Notes under the pieces: generated by a model | The model's database searches: none | Seen by the model: only the letters and a program-made list of their open reading frames with translations | Told to the model about the DNA's origin: nothing | NCBI RefSeq assembly: GCF_039537985.1 | Contig: NZ_BAABBN010000012.1 | Coordinates: 372,001-436,000, forward strand | Direction of reading: 5' to 3' | DNA: 64,000 nt | Origin: Litoribacillus peritrichatus | GTDB lineage: Bacteria; Pseudomonadota; Gammaproteobacteria; Pseudomonadales; Litoribrevibacteraceae | Shown: positions 45,570 through 54,039 of the stretch, one piece after another | How positions within the stretch are numbered: the stretch's first letter is position 1 | How the letters are laid out: every line of letters starts with the position of its first letter | Made by a program: the position numbers and the translations under genes

Positions 45570-46214
45570 ATGAACAAAAAAGCAATAATCGCAAGTGTAA
45601 TAGCCCTGCTTGTGTTGGTGGCAGCAACGCTGATGTATAAAAGTGCACAAGAAAGCAGCCAAAACCAAGCGGCCAGAGAAAGCGCCTCTGAGTTAGTTCG
45701 CCCCTACTCTCCCATGAAGGGAAGTAAGGACGCAAAAGTAACGATTGTTGAATTTCTGGACCCTGCCTGTGAAACCTGTAGACAGTTCTATCCATTCGTA
45801 AAAAATATTTTAAAGTCCAAACCCGGCAAAGTTAATCTGGTAGTAAGACACGCGCCTTTCCACCAGGGTTCGGATGTCATGGTGTTGATTCTTGAAGCCG
45901 CTAAAGAACAAGGAAAGTATTGGCAAACCCTAGAAGTCATGTTGAAGGAACAAGCCAACTGGACTGAACATCACAGAGCGCAGCCTGAGAAAATCTGGAA
46001 ATACCTGGCTCCGCTCGGTTTGGATTTAGACAAGCTCCGTGAAGACATGAAGAAGCCAGAAATAGTACAGCGGGTTCAACAAGACATTGCCGATACCATG
46101 GGCCTTAAAGTAACAAAAACGCCTGGGTTCTTTGTTAACGGGCAGCCTCTGACCAAGTTTGGTTATCAAACCTTAAAAGACCTGATCGAATCAGAAATCA
46201 GCAAGAACTATTGA
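45570..46214 (+). CDS. Periplasmic DsbA-family thioredoxin-fold protein
   Basis: 214 residues with an N-terminal membrane anchor (IIASVIALLVLVAATLMY). The thioredoxin/DsbA fold is seen in AKVTIVEFLDPACETCRQFY, with the active site CETC, then the helical insertion and cis-Pro segment VTKTPGFFVNGQPL. It resembles DsbA-like proteins of the BdbD type. It probably acts in periplasmic disulfide chemistry. CAGGA lies nine bases before ATG 45570. It ends just before a convergent terminator. Confidence 0.9.
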   Translation: MNKKAIIASVIALLVLVAATLMYKSAQESSQNQAARESASELVRPYSPMKGSKDAKVTIVEFLDPACETCRQFYPFVKNILKSKPGKVNLVVRHAPFHQGSDVMVLILEAAKEQGKYWQTLEVMLKEQANWTEHHRAQPEKIWKYLAPLGLDLDKLREDMKKPEIVQRVQQDIADTMGLKVTKTPGFFVNGQPLTKFGYQTLKDLIESEISKNY

Positions 46215-46260
46215 GACCAATAACAACTATTGAGATCACCCCTTCCAATTACTCAAACTC

Positions 46261-46287
46261 GTTTTGACCGCAAATCGCGGTCAAAAC
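46261..46287. terminator. Hairpin between convergent genes
   Basis: GTTTTGACCGC and its exact complement pair around AAATC, between the DsbA-like gene and the secreted-protein gene. The plus strand then reads GTTGATC, with little T-run. Confidence 0.65.
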
Positions 46288-46325
46288 GTTGATCTGTCAA
46301 CGGCAAAACTCACTGCAAAATTAAC

Positions 46326-47171
46326 TCACTGCAAGATAAGATAACCGGAGCCGATTTCATTGCCACTGGCATCCGTCACTTTCATCTCTGCATACGTTGC
46401 CATGTATTTTCGATGGTTGACAATCACCTTACTGATGTTTTTCAGCGTCAATTGCGTCAATGATTCAAGCGACAGAGGCAAACCACTGGTGGGTAATTCC
46501 AAGACACTTCTGAGAATAGCGACGGTTCTGATAGACTCTGCATTTACAAACGCACTGGATGACTCTATCGCGCCCAAGTTAACATATTGAACGCTGCCAT
46601 CTCGATGAAGCACACCATTCACTAACGCCAACAACGGCAGTTCAGCGAGAGATAAGCTGTTGGAAGTAAACGTCTGCTGCAGTCCCCATTTATCTTCATA
46701 CGAGAGTTCAATAGTCGCATTCACGTCTCCGGCTAAAATAGCCCGAAGAGTAGTTTCTATGCCCGGTCCAGACGCTATTAAGTTGTTACCGATGGAAGCC
46801 GGCAACCAATGAGTTTGATTCTCCAGAAATTCCGCAAAGTATTTACCATCAATCATGCCTTGTAATTTCACAGGTGTATCTAGGTCTATCTCGCCGGATG
46901 TGTCTGGCAATATCAGCACCCATTCAGCTTCCACACTGACATAGGCTGATTCATCAACCGGCAACTGATAGGTCCCGAATACCACCAAGGGGTCAACAGC
47001 GCCTTCATAGACATGACCACCCAATAAGCTTTCCGGTGTTTTCGCTTCTTCAATTTTAATGGTGTCTGCAAAGTCAACGGGTGAGCCATCGGTCATCCAT
47101 AGACTGTCAGCATGAGAAAGAACGCTGCTCATACTGACCAGCACAGGCAGAATGTAACTCTTTAACTTCAT
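46326..47171 (-). CDS. Secreted hypothetical protein of the AraC-linked cluster
   Basis: 281 residues from ATG 47171 (AAGGAAAAAATC upstream); an extension to 47228 is unlikely. The signal peptide ends near SVLSHADS. The mature part appears mostly beta-rich in its first half (VSVEAEWVLILPDTSGEIDL) and helical later (AESIRTVAILRSVLELP). The family is not recognised. About 107 bases upstream of its start lies the third copy of the promoter element shared with the giant secreted protein and the lipase-partner gene. This suggests co-regulation by the AraC protein encoded just upstream. Confidence 0.75.
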   Translation of the reverse strand: MKLKSYILPVLVSMSSVLSHADSLWMTDGSPVDFADTIKIEEAKTPESLLGGHVYEGAVDPLVVFGTYQLPVDESAYVSVEAEWVLILPDTSGEIDLDTPVKLQGMIDGKYFAEFLENQTHWLPASIGNNLIASGPGIETTLRAILAGDVNATIELSYEDKWGLQQTFTSNSLSLAELPLLALVNGVLHRDGSVQYVNLGAIESSSAFVNAESIRTVAILRSVLELPTSGLPLSLESLTQLTLKNISKVIVNHRKYMATYAEMKVTDASGNEIGSGYLILQ

Positions 47172-47274
47172 GATTTTTTCCTTAATTCCTAATCGATTGT
47201 TTGGGTCATATCCATTAACCAAATACACTAAGCTGGTACAAAGTGACCACGACGCGCTTAATATGGCGATCAGA

Positions 47275-47327
47275 AAAAATCATATCCTAAGGGGAGATTC
47301 ACGAATTGAATGCAAACGCTATTTTTT
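47275..47327 (-). promoter_or_regulatory. Shared promoter/AraC-box element, copy C
   Basis: On the plus strand the blocks AAAAATCATATCC (47275-47287) and ATTGAATGCAAACGCT (47305-47320) are separated by exactly 17 bases, as in copies A and B. Read on the minus strand, the second block is the upstream box and the first contains a -10-like TATGAT. It overlaps the last codons of the araC gene and precedes the 46326-47171 gene. Confidence 0.65.
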
Positions 47328-48179
47328 GGTCTGCAAAAGTCCAGATAACCGCTGATTTGAAGTCACCAAATGAACTCTTTCATTGTCTTGGAAAAGATTA
47401 GACATAGTGAGACCAAACATGCGCTTGAACGTTCGACTGAGGTGGGGAAGATCCGAAAAACCCGCTTGATGCGCAGTTTCCGTAAAGCTGGCTCCAGCCA
47501 GTATTTGTTCCGCTGCGCGTTTAATTCGAACCCAAAGTACGTATTTAGAAAGCGGAATGCCTGTCTGTTCCACAAACAGGTGCGCCAAGCGACTCTTCGA
47601 TAAAGGTATATCAGGGAATTCCAGGTGTCTGACGTTATTACTGTCCGGTTCAGCTTCAATGATTGTCATTACTTGTTTTACTCGGGCATCCAAAGGCGTG
47701 AGCACTATCGGTTTCGACAAAATACCCAACAACTTGATGGTATGCTGATAAATAAAATCCCAATGACCTTCATTATCAACATCATCGATGTACGCTTGCG
47801 AGCGGTAGCCATCCAGTAAGTTTTCCAGTTTATCCATAGACAACACATGGGCAGACGTCGTCAGTGACAACTCACTGGTTAGCCGTCGTCCATGTAATGA
47901 CTCAGGCTCAATCAAAATAGTAACGTGCCAGCCAAAAGATTCCCGAACCTGATGAGGACGATCCGGCGGAATCACTACCGCAGAACATTCAAGAGTCTGA
48001 TCATTACATTCAATCTGAAACGGGTTTTCTAGGCTGATCACAATCTGAATGGAGTGATGGCTGTGCTTCTCGGCATAAAAAGCACGACGCAAAAGAACCA
48101 CAAGTCCATCGTAGATATAAAGCAGTGCCCGGCTGGATTCTTCTGTGTTGCAACTTTTTGTCATGATATCACTACTCAT
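47319..48179 (-). CDS. AraC-family transcriptional regulator of the exoprotein cluster
   Basis: 286 residues. The N-terminal half is cupin-like (YAEKHSHHSIQIVISLENPF, SAVVIPPDRPHQVRES). The C-terminal double HTH is PLSKSRLAHLFVEQTGIPLS with YVLWVRIKRAAEQILAGASF and TAHQAGFSDLPHLSRTFKRM followed by FGL. It lies 45 bases downstream of the giant secreted-protein gene, so it is probably co-transcribed and self-controlled from element A. Elements A, B and C are its candidate binding sites by location and spacing. It starts at ATG 48179, or possibly ATG 48164. Confidence 0.88.
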   Translation of the reverse strand: MSSDIMTKSCNTEESSRALLYIYDGLVVLLRRAFYAEKHSHHSIQIVISLENPFQIECNDQTLECSAVVIPPDRPHQVRESFGWHVTILIEPESLHGRRLTSELSLTTSAHVLSMDKLENLLDGYRSQAYIDDVDNEGHWDFIYQHTIKLLGILSKPIVLTPLDARVKQVMTIIEAEPDSNNVRHLEFPDIPLSKSRLAHLFVEQTGIPLSKYVLWVRIKRAAEQILAGASFTETAHQAGFSDLPHLSRTFKRMFGLTMSNLFQDNERVHLVTSNQRLSGLLQTKK

Positions 48180-48224
48180 TCAGCGCATATTGCTCTATTA
48201 ATCCAAACATGTAGGAAAGCAGCC

Positions 48225-50888
48225 TCAGAAAAATAACTGCTCAGCCCGATACTGAAGATTTATCAGCTCTGGCGAAAGCGCTTGATCGAAGATTCTAAAC
48301 TCATCCAACTTGCCTGAGAAGTGTTTCGAGCCCGAGCGCCATTGCCCAACGCCTAACCTGAACTCCTGACCCGTATCAAAATTAAGGTCGGTATTTTCCG
48401 AAAATACTTGCGAATGGACGAGGCTACCATTCAAAAACACCTGCACTAGCTTATGTTCACGACTGAACGTAATGGCTAATTGATTCCACTCATTTTCCAC
48501 CAGTCGAATCCCAGGAACAACATGCAACGAATTTAAGTAAATCATGGCATCGCCTTCGGCATCAAAACCGAGCGAAACATCACCTTGCCGATTCAGTCTT
48601 GGCCGACCAAATGCCTCACCCTGCGTCAAAAAGTCCGACACGTTTAGCCATGTCATAATGGTAAACGCCCCTGTGGATTCAACCGTGTTCATAGGGTCAG
48701 TCAGAATAATTTCTTGCCCTACTCCGTTAAACGCCACACCCTTTCCGACAGCACCGCTAACGGATTCAACGCCCCCATGCACAGAACCAGATGTGTAATT
48801 TTCAGAGTCTGACGACAGATTCTCCTCATCTTCGAAGGCAAGGTGCACTAAAGGCTGCACGCAACTCCACAGATTGTTTTCTGCATGATACGAAACGGAC
48901 GGATCACGCAGGTCAACAAACCTAGGCTCTTCTGGCGCACAAACCTGATTGTCCGTAATGCGCGCATCATCCGTTTGAGTGTACAGCCGAACCAAACTCG
49001 AAGAACCATTGACATCAACCGTATTTCCAACGACCTGATTTCCTTTCGCATGATCTGGCTCATTTCTGGCCTGCCCCATCACAACAGCCGCCCAGTCTGT
49101 GCGACCATTTACCTCATCTTCCTCGAAAGGCTGAAGAAACACATTATTGCGAACAACACTGTCAAAAGCCGATACATTCAATGCAACCTGATTGGCACTT
49201 GAGCTGGCTTCGACGCGATTGGACTCAAACAAAATATTATTAACGCGCTCACCCTTTTTGCTGGTACCCGGCCCAATATTCACAACAATGTCAGTGTCGG
49301 CTTTAAATAAATTATCACGAATTAACACCCAGCTTGTTGGGTAGTTTTCTGCGGATTGAACAGGATTAAGGTGGCAGTCATTGATAAGAACGCAATCACC
49401 CATATTGTGAAGCTTTAAGGCATGTTTATTGGGTGAAGGATGATCAAAAACATTATCAGAAAAAATCGATTTATGGGCCAATGGCACCCGCAGAATATGC
49501 TCGGCCTGTTTAGTCACTGCGTCGAACATATGGTTACCCAGGAACATATGACGATGTGCAGGTAAATAGGCAATATTGGTTCCGCCACCAAGGCAATCCG
49601 GGTCAGACTTTAAGGCGGCCACATCGCTCCTGTACTGCTCCCACTCTTTCTTCCAGAGTTTTGAATCAATCGCGGTTTTTCCATCGCCAGTGTGCCAAAG
49701 CGGTAAACTGCGGATTTGGCACTTCTCAGGGTTAAACTGAGTATCTGACACAGGCCCAAGTTTCCACAGTTTGGAGTTAAACATGCCAATCACATCGTGT
49801 GGTTTCACCTGCCCATAAGTTCTTCCGACAATGGCTGAGTCCAGTTGTGTGATGTTCAAACGATTAAACACCACCTGCGATACGTTATCGTAAAGATTAA
49901 TCGCACGGTTTTTAAAGCCACAGATACGACTGAAGGACAAATCCGATACACGTAAATCCGTGTTCTCAGACGACGAGTCTGACTGGTCATCTATGATCAA
50001 CATATCTGTCTGCGATGACTTAGCGATAAATGAAAGCTCGGGCGCATTTGAACATAAACCGTATTCAGATAACTCACAGGCTTTATAAGCGCCCAAAGAA
50101 GAACCATTCGCGCGGTTTAAAGCTAAAGAATCATACAAAAGAAATGTTTCATTGCGTGCGAACAATAAACGTTTAGCGCCTTGAGCATAGCCCTCGATTT
50201 GCTTGGCCGATATAAGTTGCTCACTGTATTCCAAGGCTTCGTTCTGACAATTCCAGGATTCTTTATACTCAACCTTTTCAAAAGAATTGGAGTGTTCATA
50301 CCCCAGTACATACTCTTTGTATGTATTCCAAACACGGTAATGCTTGGTGCTTTCACCGGAGAAATAACCTTCTTCTCGCAGGTTTATAATCGCATCTTTG
50401 TCCGTTGTCAGTGTTACCTGCTCCGCACCCAGCGGACATCCCTCAAAATTACCCTCCATTGAAAAACAAACGGTATTCTCTCCGCCATATACCAACTCCG
50501 GGTCAAGCACTGTTATCGTGGTCTTGCGCTCTACGGGCTCAAAGTACCCGTCAAGGCTCGATATCTGAACCGTTGCTTCGTAGGTGCCAGGCGTTTCATA
50601 CAAATGAGCCGCGATAAAACCTTGTGCCGTATTTTTTGATTTCTGATTGGTCGACCAACGATCACCACTATCATCATCAAAACTCCAGCGGTAAGAAACG
50701 TCTCGAATCGGGTTCAAAGTCTCTCCATTCAATACGATGGCAGAAACATCAAAATGCACCCCAAGTGGTGCAACGCCAACTGAATTAGACGTTGTCACCT
50801 CAACACGTTCAGGAACGGATGCCAGCGTAAACGAGTGATAATTAACTAAAACAAGTAAGGGAATGACCAACTTAGTGACAATGTTCAT
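48225..50888 (-). CDS. Large secreted PKD/beta-helix/LamG protein
   Basis: 887 residues with a signal peptide ending near SFTLASV. A PKD-like domain covers about residues 26-135 (GVAPLGVHFDVSA, YRWSFDDDSGDRW, LYETPGTYEATVQ). A right-handed parallel beta-helix covers about 310-680, with repeated strands such as NRLNITQLDSAIVG, ILFESNRVEASS and NQVVGNTVDVNG. A C-terminal LamG/concanavalin-like domain follows (GAVGKGVAFNGVGQE, FTIMTWLNVSDFL, LDEFRIFDQAL). No catalytic motif is recognised; glycan binding or cleavage is possible. AAGGAATTAGTTAG precedes ATG 50888. Promoter element A lies upstream and araC follows. Confidence 0.88.
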   Translation of the reverse strand: MNIVTKLVIPLLVLVNYHSFTLASVPERVEVTTSNSVGVAPLGVHFDVSAIVLNGETLNPIRDVSYRWSFDDDSGDRWSTNQKSKNTAQGFIAAHLYETPGTYEATVQISSLDGYFEPVERKTTITVLDPELVYGGENTVCFSMEGNFEGCPLGAEQVTLTTDKDAIINLREEGYFSGESTKHYRVWNTYKEYVLGYEHSNSFEKVEYKESWNCQNEALEYSEQLISAKQIEGYAQGAKRLLFARNETFLLYDSLALNRANGSSLGAYKACELSEYGLCSNAPELSFIAKSSQTDMLIIDDQSDSSSENTDLRVSDLSFSRICGFKNRAINLYDNVSQVVFNRLNITQLDSAIVGRTYGQVKPHDVIGMFNSKLWKLGPVSDTQFNPEKCQIRSLPLWHTGDGKTAIDSKLWKKEWEQYRSDVAALKSDPDCLGGGTNIAYLPAHRHMFLGNHMFDAVTKQAEHILRVPLAHKSIFSDNVFDHPSPNKHALKLHNMGDCVLINDCHLNPVQSAENYPTSWVLIRDNLFKADTDIVVNIGPGTSKKGERVNNILFESNRVEASSSANQVALNVSAFDSVVRNNVFLQPFEEDEVNGRTDWAAVVMGQARNEPDHAKGNQVVGNTVDVNGSSSLVRLYTQTDDARITDNQVCAPEEPRFVDLRDPSVSYHAENNLWSCVQPLVHLAFEDEENLSSDSENYTSGSVHGGVESVSGAVGKGVAFNGVGQEIILTDPMNTVESTGAFTIMTWLNVSDFLTQGEAFGRPRLNRQGDVSLGFDAEGDAMIYLNSLHVVPGIRLVENEWNQLAITFSREHKLVQVFLNGSLVHSQVFSENTDLNFDTGQEFRLGVGQWRSGSKHFSGKLDEFRIFDQALSPELINLQYRAEQLFF

Positions 50889-51011
50889 CTAACTAATTCC
50901 TTGTGAATGTGTTTTATGTGACAGCCAACGCCTGTTCGTGTGTTTTAAACACGCACATAAAAATCATATCCAATTGTGCTGACAGCGTATTGAACGTAAA
51001 CGCTGTTTTTT
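50878..51011 (-). repeat. Promoter-region repeat, copy A
   Basis: About 134 bases, including the start codon of the giant secreted protein, that reappear at 53831-53964. The core 50959-51011 holds AAAAATCATATCC, a 17-base gap and ATTGAACGTAAACGCTG. CAGCGT/ACGCTG (50983-51005) form an inverted pair. The -10-like TATGAT on the minus strand lies about 74 bases before ATG 50888. Confidence 0.8.
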
Positions 51012-51126
51012 GATACAGAAACAATCACAGACAGAGGTAAGGCCCCTCAACAACAGCACTTCCCTTTCAGGCCATTCTTTCTGGCCGTGTTTCACTAAGC
51101 AGTCGAGACTTAATCTGAGGTTCCTC

Positions 51127-51153
51127 AACCCCGACGCGTTTAACATCGGGGTT
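51127..51153 (-). terminator. Hairpin after the lipase gene
   Basis: AACCCCGA and its exact complement pair around CGCGTTTAACA, 15 bases after the lipase stop on the minus strand. Confidence 0.6.
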
Positions 51154-51167
51154 CAGTGCTTGAAGAA

Positions 51168-52445
51168 TTAGTCCAACGACGCATCCAGCACTTGGGCCAT
51201 GGTTTTATTGGACGAATTTTCAATTAGAATGTGCTTATCCAACAGCAGATCCCTGTAGATAACCGTTTCAAAATCAATGTCCAGATCATCTACAAAATTA
51301 CCGTTATCCATCAGCGGTGTCATGTAGTTACCGGAGTCATCCCACTGGTGACCATTATGACGAAGGCTTTCACTTTGAATGAACGGATAGTGATGGTCAT
51401 ATAAAGACGAAGGCGCATTTGCAAGCCAAGTAGTTTCACCATCCAGCTTTCGGTTCGATACGCAAGAGTCATAGCTCTTCGGCTCAGACGATCCACAAGA
51501 GCTGTGCAAAGGAACCACACTGTCATCCTGCCCTTTGATCAACAAATGAGTTACAAATCCGTAAGGTTCATCACCCGCCGAAGCAACACGTAAATGAGGA
51601 ATACCATCCGGGTTTGATAGCCCGGTACTTCTCGCTTGATCCGGTTGCAAATTATACAGAACACCCGACTGGAAGTGTTTACCTGGTGCGAAGTACTCCA
51701 CATCCTCAGTACCAAGGAAGAAGTTGATCCACTCATTGGCATCATCCACTTCATCTTGTTTTTCGGAAGACAGCACAGTGTTCGATGCCAAGTCATCCAG
51801 AAAATTAGCCAAATGATATAACAGGGTTGCGCCTTCAGTGCCTCCTCTGGCACCGGCAAGATCCACATAAGCCGTCACATCAAAGGCATCTCGGGTTGCG
51901 GAATCTAGCAGCGAGTTCTTGTTTTCTTCGACGTACTGCATAATTAGATCACCCGTTGAATGAGTAATCACGAGACAACCATTGGTACGAATACAAAAGG
52001 TTGGATCATCATCAAATAAATCATCAAGCTGCTGAGCGATGGTAGCACCAATACCCTCACCATTTGGCTCCTCTAACCGATAAGTAGAGTCAAAGTGCAA
52101 TATTTTGGCATGACTGTCGGAGGCATAAACGGCTTGTTTGGACGTGTCATATATATTGAAGGTATCGCCGTTCGCATCTTTCAGCATCGGAATATTTTGA
52201 TCCATCAATGTGATGCCAGTAGGATTGCCGACACTGACAGCGCCATTACCATCATTGTAAAGATCAAACCGGTTCCAATAGTTATAACCAAAGCGTTTAC
52301 CATCGTCGTGCGTACGCGACATAAACACGTGCTGTAACTGAAACCCCTGAACCAGAATAATGTTCTTATCAGCCAATTGATTAGCCGACGCAGTCGTTGC
52401 TCCGGTTATAGCAGCCGATAATGCAAGTAACTTCCAAAATTTCAT
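51168..52445 (-). CDS. Secreted lipase/esterase-like alpha/beta hydrolase
   Basis: 425 residues from ATG 52445, which has ACAGGAG upstream. The signal peptide ends near TTASANQ. The N-terminal strand NIILVQGFQLQHVFMSRTHD contains the lipase oxyanion-type segment. The nucleophile elbow is LVITHSTGDLIMQYV, with the Ser flanked as T-H-S-T-G. An Asp in LIKGQDDSVVP and a His in RHNGHQWDDSG or DHHYPF could complete the triad. The neighbouring 52602-53735 gene is upstream on the same strand, 156 bases away, and is probably co-transcribed from element B. The substrate is unknown; secretion is indicated. Confidence 0.85.
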   Translation of the reverse strand: MKFWKLLALSAAITGATTASANQLADKNIILVQGFQLQHVFMSRTHDDGKRFGYNYWNRFDLYNDGNGAVSVGNPTGITLMDQNIPMLKDANGDTFNIYDTSKQAVYASDSHAKILHFDSTYRLEEPNGEGIGATIAQQLDDLFDDDPTFCIRTNGCLVITHSTGDLIMQYVEENKNSLLDSATRDAFDVTAYVDLAGARGGTEGATLLYHLANFLDDLASNTVLSSEKQDEVDDANEWINFFLGTEDVEYFAPGKHFQSGVLYNLQPDQARSTGLSNPDGIPHLRVASAGDEPYGFVTHLLIKGQDDSVVPLHSSCGSSEPKSYDSCVSNRKLDGETTWLANAPSSLYDHHYPFIQSESLRHNGHQWDDSGNYMTPLMDNGNFVDDLDIDFETVIYRDLLLDKHILIENSSNKTMAQVLDASLD

Positions 52446-52601
52446 AGTATTCTCCTGTTTCTTATATTTTATTTTTATCATTTAGAATCAGGGCGTCTCT
52501 GAATAATCACTCTCATCTGGCGTGAGTTGCTAGTTAGCCAAAGCAGAAAGTCATTTATCCAGATGTGCTCCAGAACTAATTAAGAACTACTTAAAAACTG
52601 A

Positions 52602-53735
52602 TTAAGAACCAAGACGTCGCAACTCGCTTGCGATACGTTTTGCCTTTTCATTCACGTAAGGTTTATCTTGGTATTCGGAAAAACTGTATCCATCCACGCC
52701 AAATGCGGATTGATCAACTCGTCCAAATTCGGTGATGTAGTCAGGCTTCGAAGGCAACCTCTTAAGCGATATGTCTCTCAATTGATAAGGGCCTTCAGAG
52801 CCGGCTTCTATGAGTGCGGTAACGTGCGCTTTAAGGGTCAGGGTTCCACTACTGCCGTTAATAGTTTCCTCAGCACGCAAGTGTAGCAGCGGGTTGCCGC
52901 TGTCAGACTCATATAAGTTTGCACGCAAACGATGGTAGCCAGGTTTTTCTGTAGAAATATGCACCGGTATGAACAAATAGTCTTCTTGCACTTCAGACGG
53001 CGAAACGTCCTCAACACGGGCGATGGTTGCCAAATACTCAATACTTTTACCACGCTGGTAACTTTGCCCCAGAAACTGAAACTCCGTATCCACCGTAAAC
53101 TCTTGCTTCCAGTCCACGTCGTCAAAACGTAACTCGCTGAAATCCAACTCGTAAATATGAGCCCCTTCCTCCGCTCTGTATACGGTAGCGCGAGCCAAAA
53201 CGTCACCCTCGCTTACAAGACGAGCTGATACCGCACTGTTTTCATTGTCGGATAACCCGGAAATTTGAACAGTAGCGGTCAGACGATCCCCATAAAAGTA
53301 ACGGAGCTTATTGGTTTCTATGGAAAGTGTCGGACTTTCCGGATCTCTAAGGTTTGCAGGTAAATCATTGGCAACCGAAATATCTGGTAAATACTTACTC
53401 TTTAATTCTTCAGGGTTAATGGGTATAGAAAAACTCGGATACTTGGCCTGCTCTTCATAAGCTGCACTGACTTTTCTTAATTTGAGCTTCATTGAGTCAT
53501 CAAAATTAAAACCTTCTTCCGTCTTTTCCACGCCCGGTAACAGCTGAAGGTTCTCCTGCTTTACAGTCGAAGCTTTTAACGCCATCGAGTTTTCGGTGAT
53601 TGTTTCTGGATAAAACGACTGTGAAACTGAAATCTCATTACTATCGTTTATGACCGAATAGCTCAAAATCCCCATGCCACTAACGGTCAATACGGATAAC
53701 ACATTAAACCTAGAAGAACGAATTAAACGATTCAT
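52602..53735 (-). CDS. Exported partner protein encoded before the lipase
   Basis: 377 residues. An N-terminal hydrophobic segment (FNVLSVLTVSGMGILSYSV) acts as a signal or anchor. The region to about residue 110 is charged. Two beta-sandwich-like regions follow (LSIETNKLRYFYGDRLTATV, SEVQEDYLFIPVHISTEKPG). The last part is conserved in look (FGVDGYSFSEYQDKPYVNEK). The family is not recognised with confidence, possibly DUF4785-like. It does not resemble the helical Lif lipase foldases. Its position directly upstream of a secreted lipase suggests a chaperone, anchor or adaptor. AAAGGTATTTTC precedes ATG 53735. Confidence 0.72.
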   Translation of the reverse strand: MNRLIRSSRFNVLSVLTVSGMGILSYSVINDSNEISVSQSFYPETITENSMALKASTVKQENLQLLPGVEKTEEGFNFDDSMKLKLRKVSAAYEEQAKYPSFSIPINPEELKSKYLPDISVANDLPANLRDPESPTLSIETNKLRYFYGDRLTATVQISGLSDNENSAVSARLVSEGDVLARATVYRAEEGAHIYELDFSELRFDDVDWKQEFTVDTEFQFLGQSYQRGKSIEYLATIARVEDVSPSEVQEDYLFIPVHISTEKPGYHRLRANLYESDSGNPLLHLRAEETINGSSGTLTLKAHVTALIEAGSEGPYQLRDISLKRLPSKPDYITEFGRVDQSAFGVDGYSFSEYQDKPYVNEKAKRIASELRRLGS

Positions 53736-53791
53736 GAAAATACCTTTTTTATTGTTATATTCTTAAAAAGTACGGTTTTTCAGAAAAGTAT

Positions 53792-53842
53792 TTACGTCCT
53801 GATTAGATAAGGCTTTATCGACAAAAAATTAACAATGTTCAT
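53792..53842 (-). pseudogene. Leader ORF left from duplicated 5' end
   Basis: The 16-residue frame MNIVNFLSIKPYLIRT begins with the same MNIV and preceding ribosome binding site as the giant secreted protein (MNIVTKLVI). It then diverges and stops. It sits at the same distance (about 74 bases) from the -10-like site as the intact gene start in copy A. It is either a vestige of a duplicated gene or a leader peptide in the transcript of the 52602-53735 gene. Confidence 0.6.
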
Positions 53843-53964
53843 CAAACTATTTCCTAATGAATGCGTTTTATGTAGCAACCTGAGTTTGCTAGTGCGCTTT
53901 ACGCAAGCACAGAAAAATCATATCCAATTGTGCTAACAGCGTATTGAACGTAAACGCTGTTTTT
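53831..53964 (-). repeat. Promoter-region repeat, copy B
   Basis: The partner of 50878-51011. The core 53913-53964 is almost identical to copy A, including AAAAATCATATCC, the 17-base spacing and ATTGAACGTAAACGCTG. The flank between core and start codon is more diverged. It is oriented toward the lipase-partner gene, about 180 bases from its start. Confidence 0.8.
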
Positions 53965-54039
53965 ATTTGCCATAGAAATAGTGAGAACCGAAAAATTTAT
54001 TCACTAAGATTGGGGAGCCTGAAAGGTAAAACCAAGTTC

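Larger units (their letters stand above)
53736..54039. other. Regulatory region upstream of the lipase-partner gene
   Basis: 304 bases with no full gene. They hold promoter-region repeat copy B (53831-53964) and the 16-codon remnant leader frame at 53792-53842. Confidence 0.6.

Noticed and set aside
52571..52608. Degenerate tandem repeat of GAACTAATTAA-like units at the end of the lipase-partner gene
   Set aside because: Short, imperfect and A+T-rich; chance or slippage explains it.
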